Assembly: GCF_905171765.1 (NCBI RefSeq)
Contig: NC_053391.1
Span: 106,986,644-107,050,643, forward strand
Origin: Bufo bufo
Lineage: Eukaryota > Chordata > Amphibia > Anura > Bufonidae
DNA length: 64,000 nucleotides
Reading direction: 5' to 3'
In this document: positions 35,344 to 47,012 of the stretch, in pieces
Position numbering within the stretch: position 1 is the stretch's first letter
How the letters are laid out: each line of letters begins with the position of its first letter
Notes under the pieces: model-generated
Databases searched by the model: none
Seen by the model: the letters and a program-made list of their open reading frames with translations, nothing else
What the model was told of the DNA's origin: nothing
Translations under genes and position numbers: made by a program

Positions 35344-36910
35344 TCACCCTGTCCCCGTACCTGTATAGTTAGTAACTAGGGGAATTCTACCAATTTCCTC
35401 CCTAGGTCCCTTTTTAATCAGCAATTCCTGTCTCATGATTTTCTTGCTCTTTTCTAAATGCTTTTGAACTAGATTAGGTGGATAACCCCTCTTTAGGAAT
35501 TTCTGGCCCATACCTTCTAATCTGGTTTGTACATTGTGTTCCTCACTCACTATTCTTCTGACCTGCAGAAACTGACTATGGGGCAGGGACTCAATCATCC
35601 TTTGGGGATGTGAACTCTGGAAGCTTAGGATGTTATTCCTATCAGTTACCTTGGTATACAAGTCAGTTTGCAAAATTCCTTCTGTCTAGTATACCATTGT
35701 ATCCAATAATTGGAGTTTCTCTGAGGAACAGACCATAGTGAATTGCAGCTCACTGTGGATGCCATTCAAGTAGGCATTCAATTCCCGCAGTGATTCCTCT
35801 GTATTGGACCAAATGAAAAAAATGTCATCTATATATCTCATCCAGCCCCTCACTGACTTGAAGAAGCTGGATGAATATACAAACGACTCCTCAATGAACG
35901 CCATGAAGATGTTCGCATACGCCGGGGCCACATTGGACCGCATCGCTGTCCCTCTGCATTGAACATATAAATCATCCTTAAACAAGAAATAATTACATGT
36001 GAGGATGATCTCTAAGAGGGACAGGAAAAATTGGATCCTACATGGAGAATGATTAGAATTATGTAGTACACGCTGTACCGCCTCTAGTCCCTTATTGTGG
36101 TCTATACTTGTGTATAGACTTACCACATCAAAGGACACCAGTAAGTCACCTTCCCTAAGTTGAAGATCCTCCAACTTCTGTAGAAAGTGTGAAGTGTCTC
36201 TAACAAATGAGGGTGCAGAGGTAGCAAAGTTCTGTAGGACCTTGTCCAAGAAAATCGCAATTGGGGAGAAGATTGAATTCACACTTGGCACTATAGGTTG
36301 CCCCGGTGGATTATCCCTACTCTTATGTATCTTTGGCAGAGTATATAGGACCGGGGTAACTGGATGTGTCTCAATGAGATAGTCATATAAAGATTCATCA
36401 ATAACGTCTTCAGCGTACGCGTCGTCCACCAAGAGTTTAATTCTGCGCATATATTGAAATTTTGGATCCTGGTCAAGACGACGGTACACTGAAGTGTTAC
36501 TGAGTTGGCATAATATCTCTCTCTCGTATTTCTCAGTGTCCATTATGACGATCGCTCCCCGCTTATCTGCAGGCTTGATAGTAATGTCCCTTCTGCGACA
36601 AAGACTATCAAGAGTCTTCCGTTCCATTGGTGTGATGTTTGACCTATATTTTATTGTATGTGCCTGATTCCTAAGTTTTTTTATGTCATTTTTAACTAAA
36701 GAAATGTAGGCCTCTACCACATTGTACAGTAATTAGTTGGGGGCTGAAAAATACTTTTTGTATACAGATCAAACTCCTTAAGTTGCATTGTATCGCCATT
36801 TTGGGATAACATTACCCTAGGGCTATCATCAGAGGTTGTAGAAAAAAAGGTTTAAAAAAAAAAAAGGTCTCAACCGTCTAAAAAATTCAAAAAGGTCAAC
36901 CTCACATTTA
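35344..36910 (-). pseudogene. PLE1 reverse transcriptase, second copy
   Basis: Same protein as at 24854-26420, with the same TAG stop between catalytic core and linker, and differing by few residues (for example SFVRD instead of SFFRD). Motifs FDVVSLYTSI and RYIDDIFFIW are present. Its endonuclease is absent because the duplicated block begins at 34788. Confidence 0.88.
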
Positions 36911-36914
36911 AACC

Positions 36915-38866
36915 ATTGCCTGATATCCCTTAGTTCCAAAATCCCCCCGTTCTTTCCTATAGAAGAACAACGAATCTCAGAGATAGGCTAGTCCATGCAG
37001 ATCAAAACACCTCACAGCTGAGAGTAAGTAAAAAGACTGGATGTTTCCCTCTGTCTAAACTGCTGTCATTGATCAGGGGTAACTCTTTTGCACATCCCCG
37101 GACGGGATCTCGATATCGCATCCGAGGACACTATACTTGTAGTTCCTCCTATGTGATATATGTCCTCCAGTGCCCTTGTGGGTTGTTATATGTAGGGGAA
37201 ACTACACAGCAAGCTAGAAAAAGAATCACTCAACACAAATCCAAAGATGGAGTTACACAACCCCAGAGGGGAGGTAAATCATGAAACATTGCTGAAAAAA
37301 AACTTGAACTTCAATGGATTTTCAAATTGGATACTTTAGAACTCAAGGGACTCAATAGAGATTTAGGACTTAACATCTTTTTCTAGGTGTTCTATCCAGT
37401 GTATATATGCCTTGCTTTTATCCTCCTTCATATAGTTTGTAACCCTGTAAGTACTGTGCCCAACAATTATTGTTGTGAATTTTAATTCATTCTTGCACTT
37501 TGTGGTTTTTTCTTTCAGGCAATATTCCATGTGGACACAGGGACTCTCCAATTTTACATCACTGGGTGCTCCTGTTCGACTGCGCAACCCATTAGTGATT
37601 TTCATTTTCCCAACACAGACAGAAAGCGCTAGGATTCTCTTCTTGACAAACATGGAAGAGCCCCTTGGGTATATAGCTACCAGAGGGTGAGTTTGTTTAT
37701 GGTATTAATGCAGGCTGATAAGATTTGTTGTTGAATGTATGAGTCGTAGTGTTAATGATGTACCCTGAAAAGCTAAGGGAGAAACGTACACATGACCCGC
37801 TTAAACTCATGTGAGGGCTGTTTTGGAAATAGACCCTTGATTTTGGGTACTTTTCCATTAGCCTACATATGAGTAGAGTGAATGGCCCCCATGGTGTTTC
37901 CAGGGCGGAATGGGACCGTCTTGAAGGGTGCTCTAGCACCTAGGATATACCATGGGATGAATGAACACTCGGACCTCCCTTTCGAGGGCTGGGGTCATCT
38001 AAATGATGATCCCGTAACTTTGGGAGGCCCAGTATGCCTTCTGGAAGCCCAAAAACGGAATTGGGGGTCATTTTAATATTGATCCCATTCCTAAGGATCT
38101 TTCAGTTGTGAAACTGTGTCTGACGCCCTGCGTCTAGCCATTGACCCCCTCTTGGCTTTTTTGAAATATGCATTTAGCTATTAATTCCCCTTTGTGGGTT
38201 TAGTTTATATTTACCAAGTATACCCAAGGGACTCCGGTTTGTCAGGATTTAGTTCTATCTCTTGTATCACCTCAGATGCAACTTGACTATTGATGATTGG
38301 TCTGTACAGGTATTAGAGGTGATTATTCCTCCTGGAGAACGGCAAATTGCATGACAACAGCCTGCATCACTATGTTGTAGTGACGTGTTGGATTCCTAGT
38401 GGATAACCTTTCCAGCCTCTTTGGGATTCTTCCAGCAACAGCTTACGTCATATGAACATTGAATTCTGCTCCGGTCATGTGATTGTATTATATTCACATG
38501 ATGGCCGGTGCATGCGCAGTTGCACTAGCAGTACGCCAAACCGGGGCACCTTTGCAATCATGGCAGGAGCATGCCAGATACGGGCGGGCCCTTTGTTGCA
38601 GGAGGAGAGCACCCTGTGGACACATGGATGGTCGTCTGTGTGAGTACACTATGACTATATTATACACGGACACTATCTAAAGATTGTTCTTAATTGTGGG
38701 TAATTATGTGAACACACCCCCTTAGGGGGAAGGCACCTATCACATTGCACTTATGGTTATATAAGGATGATATTGTCCATTATTGCACTGCTTGATAAAG
38801 ACTTCTAAAGTCGAAACGTCGCAATTGTATGCTGCTTAGTTAAATAAAGTCACCAGATTTTTTTGC
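36915..38866 (+). mobile_element. PLE1-family 3' part, second copy
   Basis: Duplicate of 26426-28375: endonuclease remnant at 37069-37284 (IYVLQCPCGLLYVGETTQQ), non-coding tail and hammerhead-like motif near 38789-38831. It ends in the same flanking sequence (ATAAAGTCACC...). No independent gene is seen. Confidence 0.75.
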
Positions 38867-39101
38867 AAAACGAAGGAGTGCTGCGGATTCTTCTAATTAG
38901 CCTGAGTATTAGGAAAATTCCTATTAGACCTTGCAGCAATGACTGGGCACTTAAAATTGACATTAGACAGCTCTGTAATTCCTGGGCAAATATTTCTACG
39001 TCTTATTTTCCCTTGTGCGGTGCAGTAATCTGTAGTAAGGGCTTTTGTAGGTGTTTTAGAAAAAAAAGAAAAAATACATTTGTCGCTCAGCGTTATAGTT
39101 A

Positions 39102-40363
39102 CACTGCCTGTCCAAAAAAAATGTTGCCACAAAAAAAAAGGTCACACACTCTAATATTTAGTTGGACCGCCTTTAGCTTTGATTACGGCACACATTCGCT
39201 GTGGCATTGTTTCGATAAGCTTCTGCAATGTCACAAGATTTATTTTTATCTAGTGTTGCTTTAATTTTTCACAGAGATCTTGCATTGATGATGGTAGAAT
39301 CTGACCGATGTGCAAAGCCTTCTCCAGCACATCCCAAAGATTCTCAATTGGGTTAAGGTCTGGACTCTGTGGTGGCAATCCATGTGTGAAAATGATGTCT
39401 CATGCTCTCTGAAACACTCTTTCACAATTTGAGCCCAATAAATCCTGGCATTGTCATCTTGGAATATGTCCGCGCCATCAGGGAAGAAAAAATCCATTGA
39501 TGGAATAACCTGGTCATTCAGTATGTTCAGGTAGTCAGCTGACCTCATTCTTTGAGTACATACTGTTGCTGAACCTAGACCTGTCCAACTGCAGCAACCC
39601 CAGATCATAGCACAGCCCCCACAGGCTTGTATAGTAGGCACTAGGCATGATGAGTGCATCACTTCATCTGCCTCTCTTCTTACCCTAATGCGCCCATCAC
39701 TCTGGAACAGGGTAAATATGGACTCATCAGACCACATGACCTTCTTCCATTGCCGCAGAGTCCAATCTTTATGCTCCCTAGCAAATTGAGGCCTTTTTTT
39801 TCTGGTTTGCCTCACTGATTAGTGGTTTTCTTATGGCTACACAGCTGTTCAGTCCCAATCCCTTACGTTCCCTTTGCATTGTGCGTGTGGAAATGCTCTT
39901 ACTTTCACTATTAAACATAGCCCTGAGTTCTACTGTTGTTTTTCTTCGATTTGATTTCACCAAGCGTTTAAGTGATCGCCGATCACGATCATTCAGGATT
40001 TTTTTCCTGCCACATTTTTTCCTCGAATACGATGGGTCCCCACTATCCTTCCAGTTTTTAATAATGTGTTGGACAGTTCTTAACCCAATTTTAGTAGTTT
40101 CTGCAATCTCTTTAGATGTTTTCTCTGCTTAATGCAAGCCAATGATTTGACCCTTCTCAAACAGACTAACATCTTTTCCACGACCACGAGTCTTTCGACA
40201 TGGTTGTTTAAGAAATGAGAAGCAACTCATTGCACCAGTTGGGGTTAAATAACTTATTGCCAGCTGAAAGATAATCACCCATGCAGTAATTATCCAATAG
40301 GAGGCTCATAACTATATGCTTAGTTAAATCCAGGTGGCGATTTTTTTTTTTCGACAGGCAGTG
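39102..40363 (-). mobile_element. Tc1/mariner element
   Basis: A 1262-bp element with terminal inverted repeats starting CACTGCCTGTC at both ends and a TA duplication (39100-39101 and 40364-40365), inserted in a tandem repeat. Size, TA target and a single transposase gene fit the Tc1 group. Confidence 0.92.
39261..40230 (-). pseudogene. Tc1 transposase, inactivated
   Basis: Minus strand, start near 40230 (MSCFSFLKQPCRKTRGRGKD), then a helix-turn-helix region (ISLFEKGQII-like, SKEIAETTKIGLRTVQ, NRRKTTVELRAMFN). A stop at about 40130 and a frameshift near 39790 break it. The DDE core has the first Asp in [12 protein letters not shown] and the second in [14 protein letters not shown]. The third acidic region is frameshifted ([11 protein letters not shown] in place of the usual NLWDVLE). 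The enzyme of this family excises and inserts the element at TA; this copy cannot. Confidence 0.88.
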
Positions 40364-40365
40364 TA

Positions 40366-40588
40366 TTTCTTGTAAAGACTTCTGTGACGTGTATTAGCAC
40401 AAAAAGAAAAAATACATTTACCGCTCTGCAGTGCACTTATCTGTAGTAAAGGCTTTGGTGGGGTGTTTTAGCGGAAAAAGAAAAAATATATTTTCCGCTC
40501 AGCATTGTAGTTATTTTTTGTAAAGCCTTTTGTGACGTGTATTAGCGCAAAAAGAAAAAATACATTTACTGCTCAGCGGTGTAGTTAT
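40366..40588. repeat. About 148-bp tandem repeat, part left of hAT3
   Basis: Units with GTGACGTGTATTAGC and a related half-unit TTTTAGCGGAAAAAGAAA alternate at about 74 bp (148-bp dimers). The same array is seen before the Tc1 element (about 39000-39101) and continues after hAT3 at 52054-52410. The Tc1 element and hAT3 both inserted into it. It is probably the 5' array of yet another hAT whose right end is at 53508. Confidence 0.8.
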
Positions 40589-40759
40589 TAGTGTTGGACG
40601 AGCATACTCAGCCGAACACCATTTTGACTCGAGCATCGCGATACTCGGCAAATCGCGATGCTCGAGTCTCCTCCCCGCACGTTTGTTTGCTGCTACGCAG
40701 CCAATAAACGTGCGGGGTAGTACTGCCACTCACTGTAATGCCGTAGCCATGTTGGTTAC

Positions 40760-41161
40760 TAGTGATGAGCGGCAGGGGCAATATTCGAATTTGTGAGAAT
40801 TTGCAAATATTTGGACGAATATTCGCCATATATTCGCAAATTCGAGAATTCGTTATCTCTAGTCATTATTTTCTTGTTTGCGGAAATTGGCAATTAAAAA
40901 ATTTGCAAGAAAAATTTGCTTTACGAAAAATCGCATTACGAAAACTTGCAATTAAAACTGCTCCTAAAGTCAAAGATATTGCAGCCTTCTCATTGGCCCA
41001 CAAGCTAGAAGCAGGGAGGGATCATGTGTACTGATTAAAAAATAAATCTCGAATATTCAAAATCACGAATATATATCACTATATTCTAAATATTCGCGAA
41101 TTCTCGAAGTGACGATATTCACGATAAAAATTCGCAATTCGAATATTCGTGATCAACACTA
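40760..41161. mobile_element. 402-bp hAT-type MITE
   Basis: Termini TAGTGATGAGCGGCAGGGGC and, reversed, TAGTGTTGATCACGAAT; flanking 8 bp TTGGTTAC (40752-40759) and TTGGTTAG (41162-41169). It is rich in ATTCG motifs and non-coding. Same family as the large element at 3377-17044. Confidence 0.85.
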
Positions 41162-41236
41162 TTGGTTAGTGGCATTACAGTGATTGGCTGGCCGGAATAT
41201 ATAGCACCCGATGACACGTGGTTCGGCTCAGTCTTA

Positions 41237-41508
41237 GGGCTCATGCACACGGCCGTATGCCCTCCGAGACATACGGTCCGTGAGCGGGCCATATGTCCCC
41301 AGAGCGGCATACATCGTGCGCACGGGAGCGCACAGCATCATAGGTTGTGAGTGCGGGACAATAGTCCTGTGGGCTGCCCGATGCGCACAGCATCATAGTA
41401 ACCTATGATGCTGTGCGCTCCTGTGCTCATAATGTATGCCGCTCCGGGACATATGGCCTGCTCACGGACCGTATGTCTCAGAGGGCATACGGTCGTGTGC
41501 ATGAGCCC
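41237..41508. mobile_element. 272-bp palindromic MITE, TTA target
   Basis: GGGCTCATGCACACGGCCGT and its reverse complement end the element; TTA on both sides (41234-41236 and 41509-41511) suggests a PIF/Harbinger-type target duplication. The arms pair over about 130 bp, so the whole element is a foldback. No coding sequence. Confidence 0.8.
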
Positions 41509-41639
41509 TTAGTCAGAGAGAGCTGCAGTAGAAGGGACACATAGTGTAGGGACAGGAATTTTTTATTTTTTTCAGCCAGGGTTTAGTGTTGAAAGGAGTT
41601 AGAGACCCAAAAGTCCTTTTAAGGACTATTGTTTTATCT

Positions 41640-41960
41640 GGCTGCAATATATATTATTAGCGCAATCTGCGCTACATTGCGTGCAATTGTTTGGCCGCTG
41701 CTGACAGTGACACAACCTCTGCTACATCTGTTGCGCATCCTAAATATCTGTGACATTCAGCGCAATTGTTTGGCCACTGCTGACAGCGACATTACCTGCG
41801 CTACATCTCCTGTATAATGTTTTGCGCATCCTAAATATCTGTGACGTTCAGTGTAATTTTTTCTTAGCCACTGGTGGCAGCGACATCACCTGCGCTACAT
41901 CTCTTGTTTAACGTTTGCGCATCCTAAATATCTGTGACATTCAGGGTAATTTATTTGTGC
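41640..41960 (+). repeat. About 92-bp tandem repeat, 5' region of hAT3
   Basis: Three to four units; GCGCATCCTAAATATCTGTG recurs at 41733, 41824 and 41917. It lies just upstream of the transposase start, as in hAT1 and hAT2. Confidence 0.85.
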
Positions 41961-42024
41961 ATAGACTTACAAAACCTGTGCTACGGTATGTGTGACATAC
42001 TTGCAAGCATATATACCATTTAAT

Positions 42025-42945
42025 ATGCTCAAGGCGAGCAGTAAGGGATGGGGAAGTGGCCATGCTGCTGATGGTGCATGCAGAGGCCGTGGCCCTGGGC
42101 GCGGTGAAACTGTGCCTGCTGCCAGAGTACAAGAAACAAACTCATCCACAATACATAGCTTCATGTCCCAGTTTGCAGAGCAGCGCAGGACACCACTCTC
42201 GAAGTCACATAAGTGCGACCATGTGGTCGGTTGGATTGCAGCAGATAATGGTTCCAGGCGGGTAAGCACCAGCCTGTCTTCCACAAAGTCCAGTCTCAGT
42301 AGCCAAGAGTCTGGTCAATAGAATCCTCACCCTGATTTTCCTTCCTCCCACCATGTAGAGTCTTGGCAAACAAGTGATCCCACACTCGGATATTCCGAGG
42401 AGCTCTTTTCAGTGCCATTCCTTGATTTGGGCCTCTCGCCAAGCCCACATAAAGAGGGACATGAGGAGATCTTGTGCACTGATTCTCAAACTCTTGAGCA
42501 TCCACAGTCAGAAGAAGATGACGGTGGGGAACGGCAATTAGTGTTTCACAAGGTGAATGATGATGATGAGGCACAGCCAATAAGTCAATGGCATTTAGTG
42601 TCTCAAGAGGTTGATGATGAGGATGAGACACAGTTGTCAATAAGTGAGATTCTTCTTAGGTCCACAAGTCAGGAGGATGACGAGAGTGAGGAAGTGGAAG
42701 AGGAGGTGGTGGACGAAGAAATCACTGACCCAACCTGGGAAGTTGGCAAGCTGAGCGAGGACAGCAGTACAGAGGGGGAGGTATCCGCAGCACCGCAACA
42801 GGCTGGAAGAGGCAGTTGGGTGGCAAAAGGGAGAAGGCGGGCCACACCAAACAGGCCCGCAACGGTTCCCCGGACCACCCCCTTGCAGCAATCTTCCTTG
42901 CCAAGTCGGAAGGTGTTCCGCAGTCTAAATAAAATATTCCAATAG
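42025..42945 (+). pseudogene. hAT3 transposase, N-terminal part
   Basis: ATG at 42025 opens MLKASSKGWGSGHAADGACR, resembling the Arg/Gly-rich N-termini of the other two hATs. A TAG at 42319-42321 interrupts one continuous frame; the second part is strongly acidic and contains ITDPTWEVG, the motif shared with hAT1 and hAT2. It runs to RKVFRSL and then into PLE3 sequence (stop at 42943-42945). The BED finger and catalytic core are missing between here and the C-terminus at 49485. Confidence 0.8.
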
Positions 42946-43273
42946 TCTCGGACTATAATTTCCTGTTTCTGGTCTTATCATTAAAATATAACCTTTATTT
43001 ATTTCTTTATTAATCAATAAACCACAAAACAAAACGTGAAATTTTAAAAATACATATGGAGGGCTACTGTATTTTGGACTGAGGGTATAGTGTCTCTGTT
43101 TTAATAGTAAATCAGAGGGATAATATAGTATAATACTCCCATCTGTAACCCTCACAGTGGCTTCACTGCCTAAGTAACTGCACTGTCCCTCAGATGTGTT
43201 CGGCGTCTGCAGATCGCCTCACTACTTTTCCATCTTTTGCCCTACCATAATTCTTAAAAGTGTTTAAAGACGC

Positions 43274-43327
43274 AGCTCCCCCGACATGTTTCACCGCAGA
43301 TGCGGCGTCTTCAGGGGAAATGGAGCT
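43274..43327 (-). ncRNA. Hammerhead ribozyme motif of PLE3
   Basis: Minus strand: stem I outer AGCTCC/GGAGCT, bulge ATTT, inner CCC/GGG, core CTGAAGA plus an extra C, stem II GCCGC/GCGGT with loop ATCT, GAAA, minimal stem III and GTC. Compared with PLE2 the outer stem I and stem II bases differ but remain paired. Confidence 0.7.
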
Positions 43328-43649
43328 ACTATCAACACGAGCGTCTCCTGCCGGAAATACTTTATATCCTTAGGGTGGATCTCACCTTCTGAATCACCTA
43401 TAGCCATTCGGTCTCGTGTTGAGTGATGTCCTTCTGGGCCAATCATATCCATTCTTTTTTCAATTATTGGCTTGCTGGGGAGAATCGAAAGAGAGATAGT
43501 CCGCGCATGCGTCCAAGACTTAGATGTTTCTTATTCCTCGGTATGCTAGTACGCATGCGTTAGGACTTATACTAAGTTTGTATCTATGCCCTAAGTCCAT
43601 CTATGCATGCGTTAGGACTTATAATTCCCATGCTCTGAAAAATTTGTCG

Positions 43650-44460
43650 ATTTTTTATATATATATCTTCGAAGCGCATGCGTCAAAACTTGGAATCTTT
43701 TCTATCTATTTGTAGGATAATGCGCATGCGTTAGAACTCGTACTTGAATCCCATCCATGTTCAGCTGTTATCTACGCATGCGCTATAACTTAGGGTTTCC
43801 AGCGTTCCGCTTCAACTCGATCTCTACTCGAGATATACATATTTCAGAGCGCCTGCTTGTATACTTTCAAGGCGCATGCGTTTGTACTTAGAGTATCTCA
43901 CATTTCTGTCTAATGATAGAGGCGCATGTGCTGGAGCTTTTTAAGGTTTATTCAGATTGTATACTTTTAGGGTGCATGTGTCTGGACTTGGAGAATATCA
44001 GACCCTTTATTACGATGATTCATGCAGCTTCATAATCAGGTATGTGTGCATAGATACTAAAATTGGTCTGGCGATGACAGGCTCTAAAGCTTACGACTTT
44101 TTTCATTCTTAGGTCCATATATCAGAACTCAGGAAATTCATTTCTCACGATGTTTACAAATATATTGGGATTATACACTGTATGTATAATCACCAGTCTA
44201 TTGTTGATTTTCCTTTTGTGTATTTTTATATATATATTGTTTTATTTTCCCAGCAGCCATTTACCTTGGCTGTAAGCCTTTTTCCTTATTATTCCTAGGA
44301 TCAATATCCTAGATTGCTGGATATATATGCCCTATGTTTGTCTGGAATTATTGACTTTTTAAGATTTAATAACATTTTATATAATTTTTAACTAAAAAGT
44401 GAGAGAGGAGAAGCCAGTATTTTCACAGTTATTACACTCTTTTTTTATTTACTAGTTTAT
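43650..44460 (-). other. PLE3 3' non-coding region
   Basis: Between endonuclease stop and ribozyme. GCGCATGCGT-like motifs recur irregularly (for example near 43550, 43610, 43670, 43720 and 43875). No coding sequence is recognised. Confidence 0.5.
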
Positions 44461-44477
44461 CATCTCCATCCTAGGTA

Positions 44478-45140
44478 TCATATAAATGCTGTGTACGTAA
44501 AGCCTTCATTTAGGCCGATTGGGCTCATGGTATTGAGTCTCTGAATCCATCGTGCTTCATTCTGCAAGAGTTTTTTTATCCGGATTGCCCCCTCTCGGGC
44601 CCATAGTTACTTTTTCTATCCCCCAGAAACGTAAGACTGATGTTTTGTTATCATGTACATATTTTATATGTCTTGCAATTGGTGTATCTTTTGCAGTTTC
44701 TATCGAGCTCAAATGGCCCGATATCCGACGTCTCAGTTCCTGGGTGGTTTTCCCCACATATAACCTGGGGCATGGACATGATGCTATATATACAACTCCT
44801 TGCGTTTTACATGTAATCAGTTGTCTGATATCATATTCTTTTTTGTCAGCTGGATTTATGAATTTTTTAATCCGAGGGATATACTTGCAAAAAGAGCAAT
44901 CTCCACAAGGTGATGACCCTCGGTATTTCTCTCTGATTAAGGTGTTGTCTGTTCCTTTCTCTTTTAGGTAACTGTGCACGAGTTGATCTCTTCTATAGGT
45001 TACGCTTGGATTGGTGGTAAGTACTGTTTTTAAATCTCTGTCTGTCTGTATAATGTACCAATATTTTTCCAATATTCGGTATATTTCTTTATTATAACCA
45101 TCAAAAGTTCCTATACACCGGATAATTTCATTCTTTTTTG
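44478..45140 (-). pseudogene. PLE3 GIY-YIG endonuclease
   Basis: Read with one frameshift correction at each side it continues the RT: NEIIRCIGTFDGYNKEIYRI, the Cys motif SPCGDCSFCKYI, the GIY-YIG core GVVYIASCPCPRLYVGKTTQ, ELRRRISGHL, and a C-terminus ending GLNEGFTYTAFI at 44478. One-base shifts lie in the homopolymers near 45145 (CCCCCCAAAAAA) and 44573 (AAAAAA). The match to PLE2 is clear along its whole length. Confidence 0.88.
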
Positions 45141-46799
45141 GGGGGATGTTTTTAATAAATCCTCTCTATTTGTACTCTTTGCTCTGTTGTAGGCCCTTTT
45201 TAGGGGGGCTGAGGGATAACCCCTCTTCTTGAACCTTTCAAGAAGCTGTCCACTCTCCCTTTCAAAGGTTCCCTCCTCAGAGCAATTCCTACGAGCCCTC
45301 AAATATTGGCCCGTAGGTATTCCCCTCTTGAGTGGCTCTGGATGCCAACTCGTCCAGTGTAGATAACTGTTTGTGGAAGTTGGTTTCCTATGTACTTCCG
45401 TACTAAGACGTCCACTTTCTGTCATTTTAATTTTTAAGTCCAGGAAGATTATCTTTCGCTCCTGTATTTCGTAGGTATATTTCATCCCTATATTATTCTC
45501 ATTGAGAACTTGTGTGAATTCCCTAAACAGTGATTCTCCACCATCCCATAGGACGAGGATGTCGTCTATATACCTGCCCCAAAATAAAATGTGACAGGTA
45601 TATGACGACATCCCCTCCGAGAATACTATATCATTTTCCCAACACCCTAAAAAGTTTGCATAAGTGAAGGCACAAGATGTCCCCATCGCGGTCCCATTGA
45701 CCTGTTTGTAGAAGTGTCCTTGAAAAATAAAAAAATTGTGCTTTAAAACAAATTCTAGCATCGATAATACTAGATGATTGTGTTGGTGAAAATTGCTACT
45801 CTTGGTGCTAAGAAATTGGTGAACTGCTTTTAAACCCAGTGAGTGTTGTATATTACTATATAGGGATTCAACATCCAGACTAGCCAGAATGGTATTTGGT
45901 GTCAGTGTCATTTCATTGATTTTCAGGAGGAGATCTTTTGTGTCCTTAATATAGGATGGTAGTGTGGTAACGAAGGGTCTTAGTATCTGATCTACATATT
46001 GGCTGATGCCCTGAGTTAGATTATCGATCCCAGACACTATTGGTCTCCCTGGAATAGGTGTTTTATCCTTATGCACCTTTGGTAGTGCATAGAAGGTGGA
46101 GATAGTGGGGTCTTTTTTCAGAAGATACAAGAATTCATCTTTGGTTATCAAGTCCCTAGATCTAGCGTCGGACAGTAGTGCTTTCAGTTCCATAGTATAG
46201 ACCTTGGTTGGGTCACTAGGGAGTATTTTACTTAGCAGTCTTAATACCATGTCAACATAGTCATCTCTATTTTGGATGACTATGTTGCCACCCTTATCAC
46301 TAGGCTTGATAATGATGTTCTCATTCTTCTTGAGCTCTCCCAAGGCTTCTAGTTCCTGAACACTTAAATTGGATTCAATATGGTCTTTTCTCATTTTCAG
46401 AGACTTAATATCCTGCGTTACCAGGCTCACAAACGTGTCTATCTCTTTAAACTGTGCAAATGAAGGAGTAGTTTTAGATTTAGGTTTCAGGGACGAAAAA
46501 GGAGGGTCCGGAATAACACATTGTCCCTCATTTTCTCTCAGCAAATCCTCAAGGGTCTGAACACATCTCATTTCATTTTCATATACTCTCCTCATATCCC
46601 ATTCTTCCTGTTTATGCAGCTTATGTAAGGCCAATTTGCGTGCAAAAAGATTGATGTCTTTAATCCACAGGAATTTATCACTCTGTGGGACTGGTGAGAA
46701 GGTCAGGCCTCTACTAAGGAGCATTCTTTGTGCTGTTGTCAGGGTGTATCCAGACAAATTAATAATTTGTTTGTCGTTCACCTCCTCTGTTGATGTCAT
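45111..46799 (-). pseudogene. PLE3 reverse transcriptase
   Basis: A 562-codon open frame beginning MTSTEEVNDKQIINLSGYTL, nearly the complete RT domain. Motifs: INLFARKLALHKLHK, IKPSDKGGNIVIQNRDDYV, FYALPKVHKDKTPIPGRPIV, ASLDVESLYSNI (motif A), NGTAMGTSCAFTYANFLG (motif B), WGRYIDDILVLW (motif C) and IIFLDLKI. After motif C come TNSYLHWTSWHPEPLKRGIP and the linker RFKKRGYPSAPLKRAYNRA. It ends at a one-base shift into the endonuclease frame. Upstream the frame joins ORF1 through a T TTT TTA site. The ATG at 46799 is present but PLE2 has none at this place, so fusion to ORF1 is favoured. I see no inactivating change inside the domain. Confidence 0.9.
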
Positions 46800-47012
46800 G
46801 CTTCCTATTTGATGTAACCCCTTTTTTCTCTATCCCTCAATTGAACCCCTGCCTGTCCTAAAAAAAGGGGGGCTATAGGTGTATTTATCTGCGTACCCTC
46901 CTCTGTTGATGTCATGCTTCCTATTTGATGTAACCCCTTTTTTCTCGATCCCTCAATTGAACCCCTGCCTGTCCTAAAAAAAGGGGGGCTATAGGTGTAT
47001 TTATCTGCGTAT
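46781..47012 (-). repeat. 116-bp tandem duplication over the PLE3 frameshift site
   Basis: CCTCCTCTGTTGATGTCATG recurs at 46781 and 46897, offset 116 bp, with only one or two differences between copies. The duplication repeats the ORF1 tail, the slippery heptamer (second copy 46859-46865) and the start of the RT region. As 116 is not a multiple of three, one slip leads back to an ORF1-frame copy and a second slip at the second heptamer is then needed to reach the RT. Confidence 0.9.

Larger units (their letters stand above)
34788..39326. repeat. 4.5-kb direct repeat flanking PLE2, right copy
   Basis: Second copy of 24301-28817. It starts inside the PLE1 endonuclease region (GAGGTGTTTTGATC) right after the PLE2 pseudo-LTR and runs through the PLE1 reverse transcriptase (35344-36910, minus), the plus-strand PLE1 part (36915-38866), the hammerhead-like motif and the tandem repeat into the Tc1 element. 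Differences from the left copy are few: single bases and an 18-bp segment near 39010. Confidence 0.9.

Noticed and set aside
24301..39326. Assembly artefact as the explanation of the two direct-repeat blocks
   Set aside because: Cannot be excluded from sequence alone, but the copies differ by substitutions and an 18-bp indel and have distinct flanks, which speaks for real copies.
44552..44971. 139-codon plus-strand frame
   Set aside because: Antisense to the PLE3 endonuclease, whose GIY-YIG motifs identify the coding strand.
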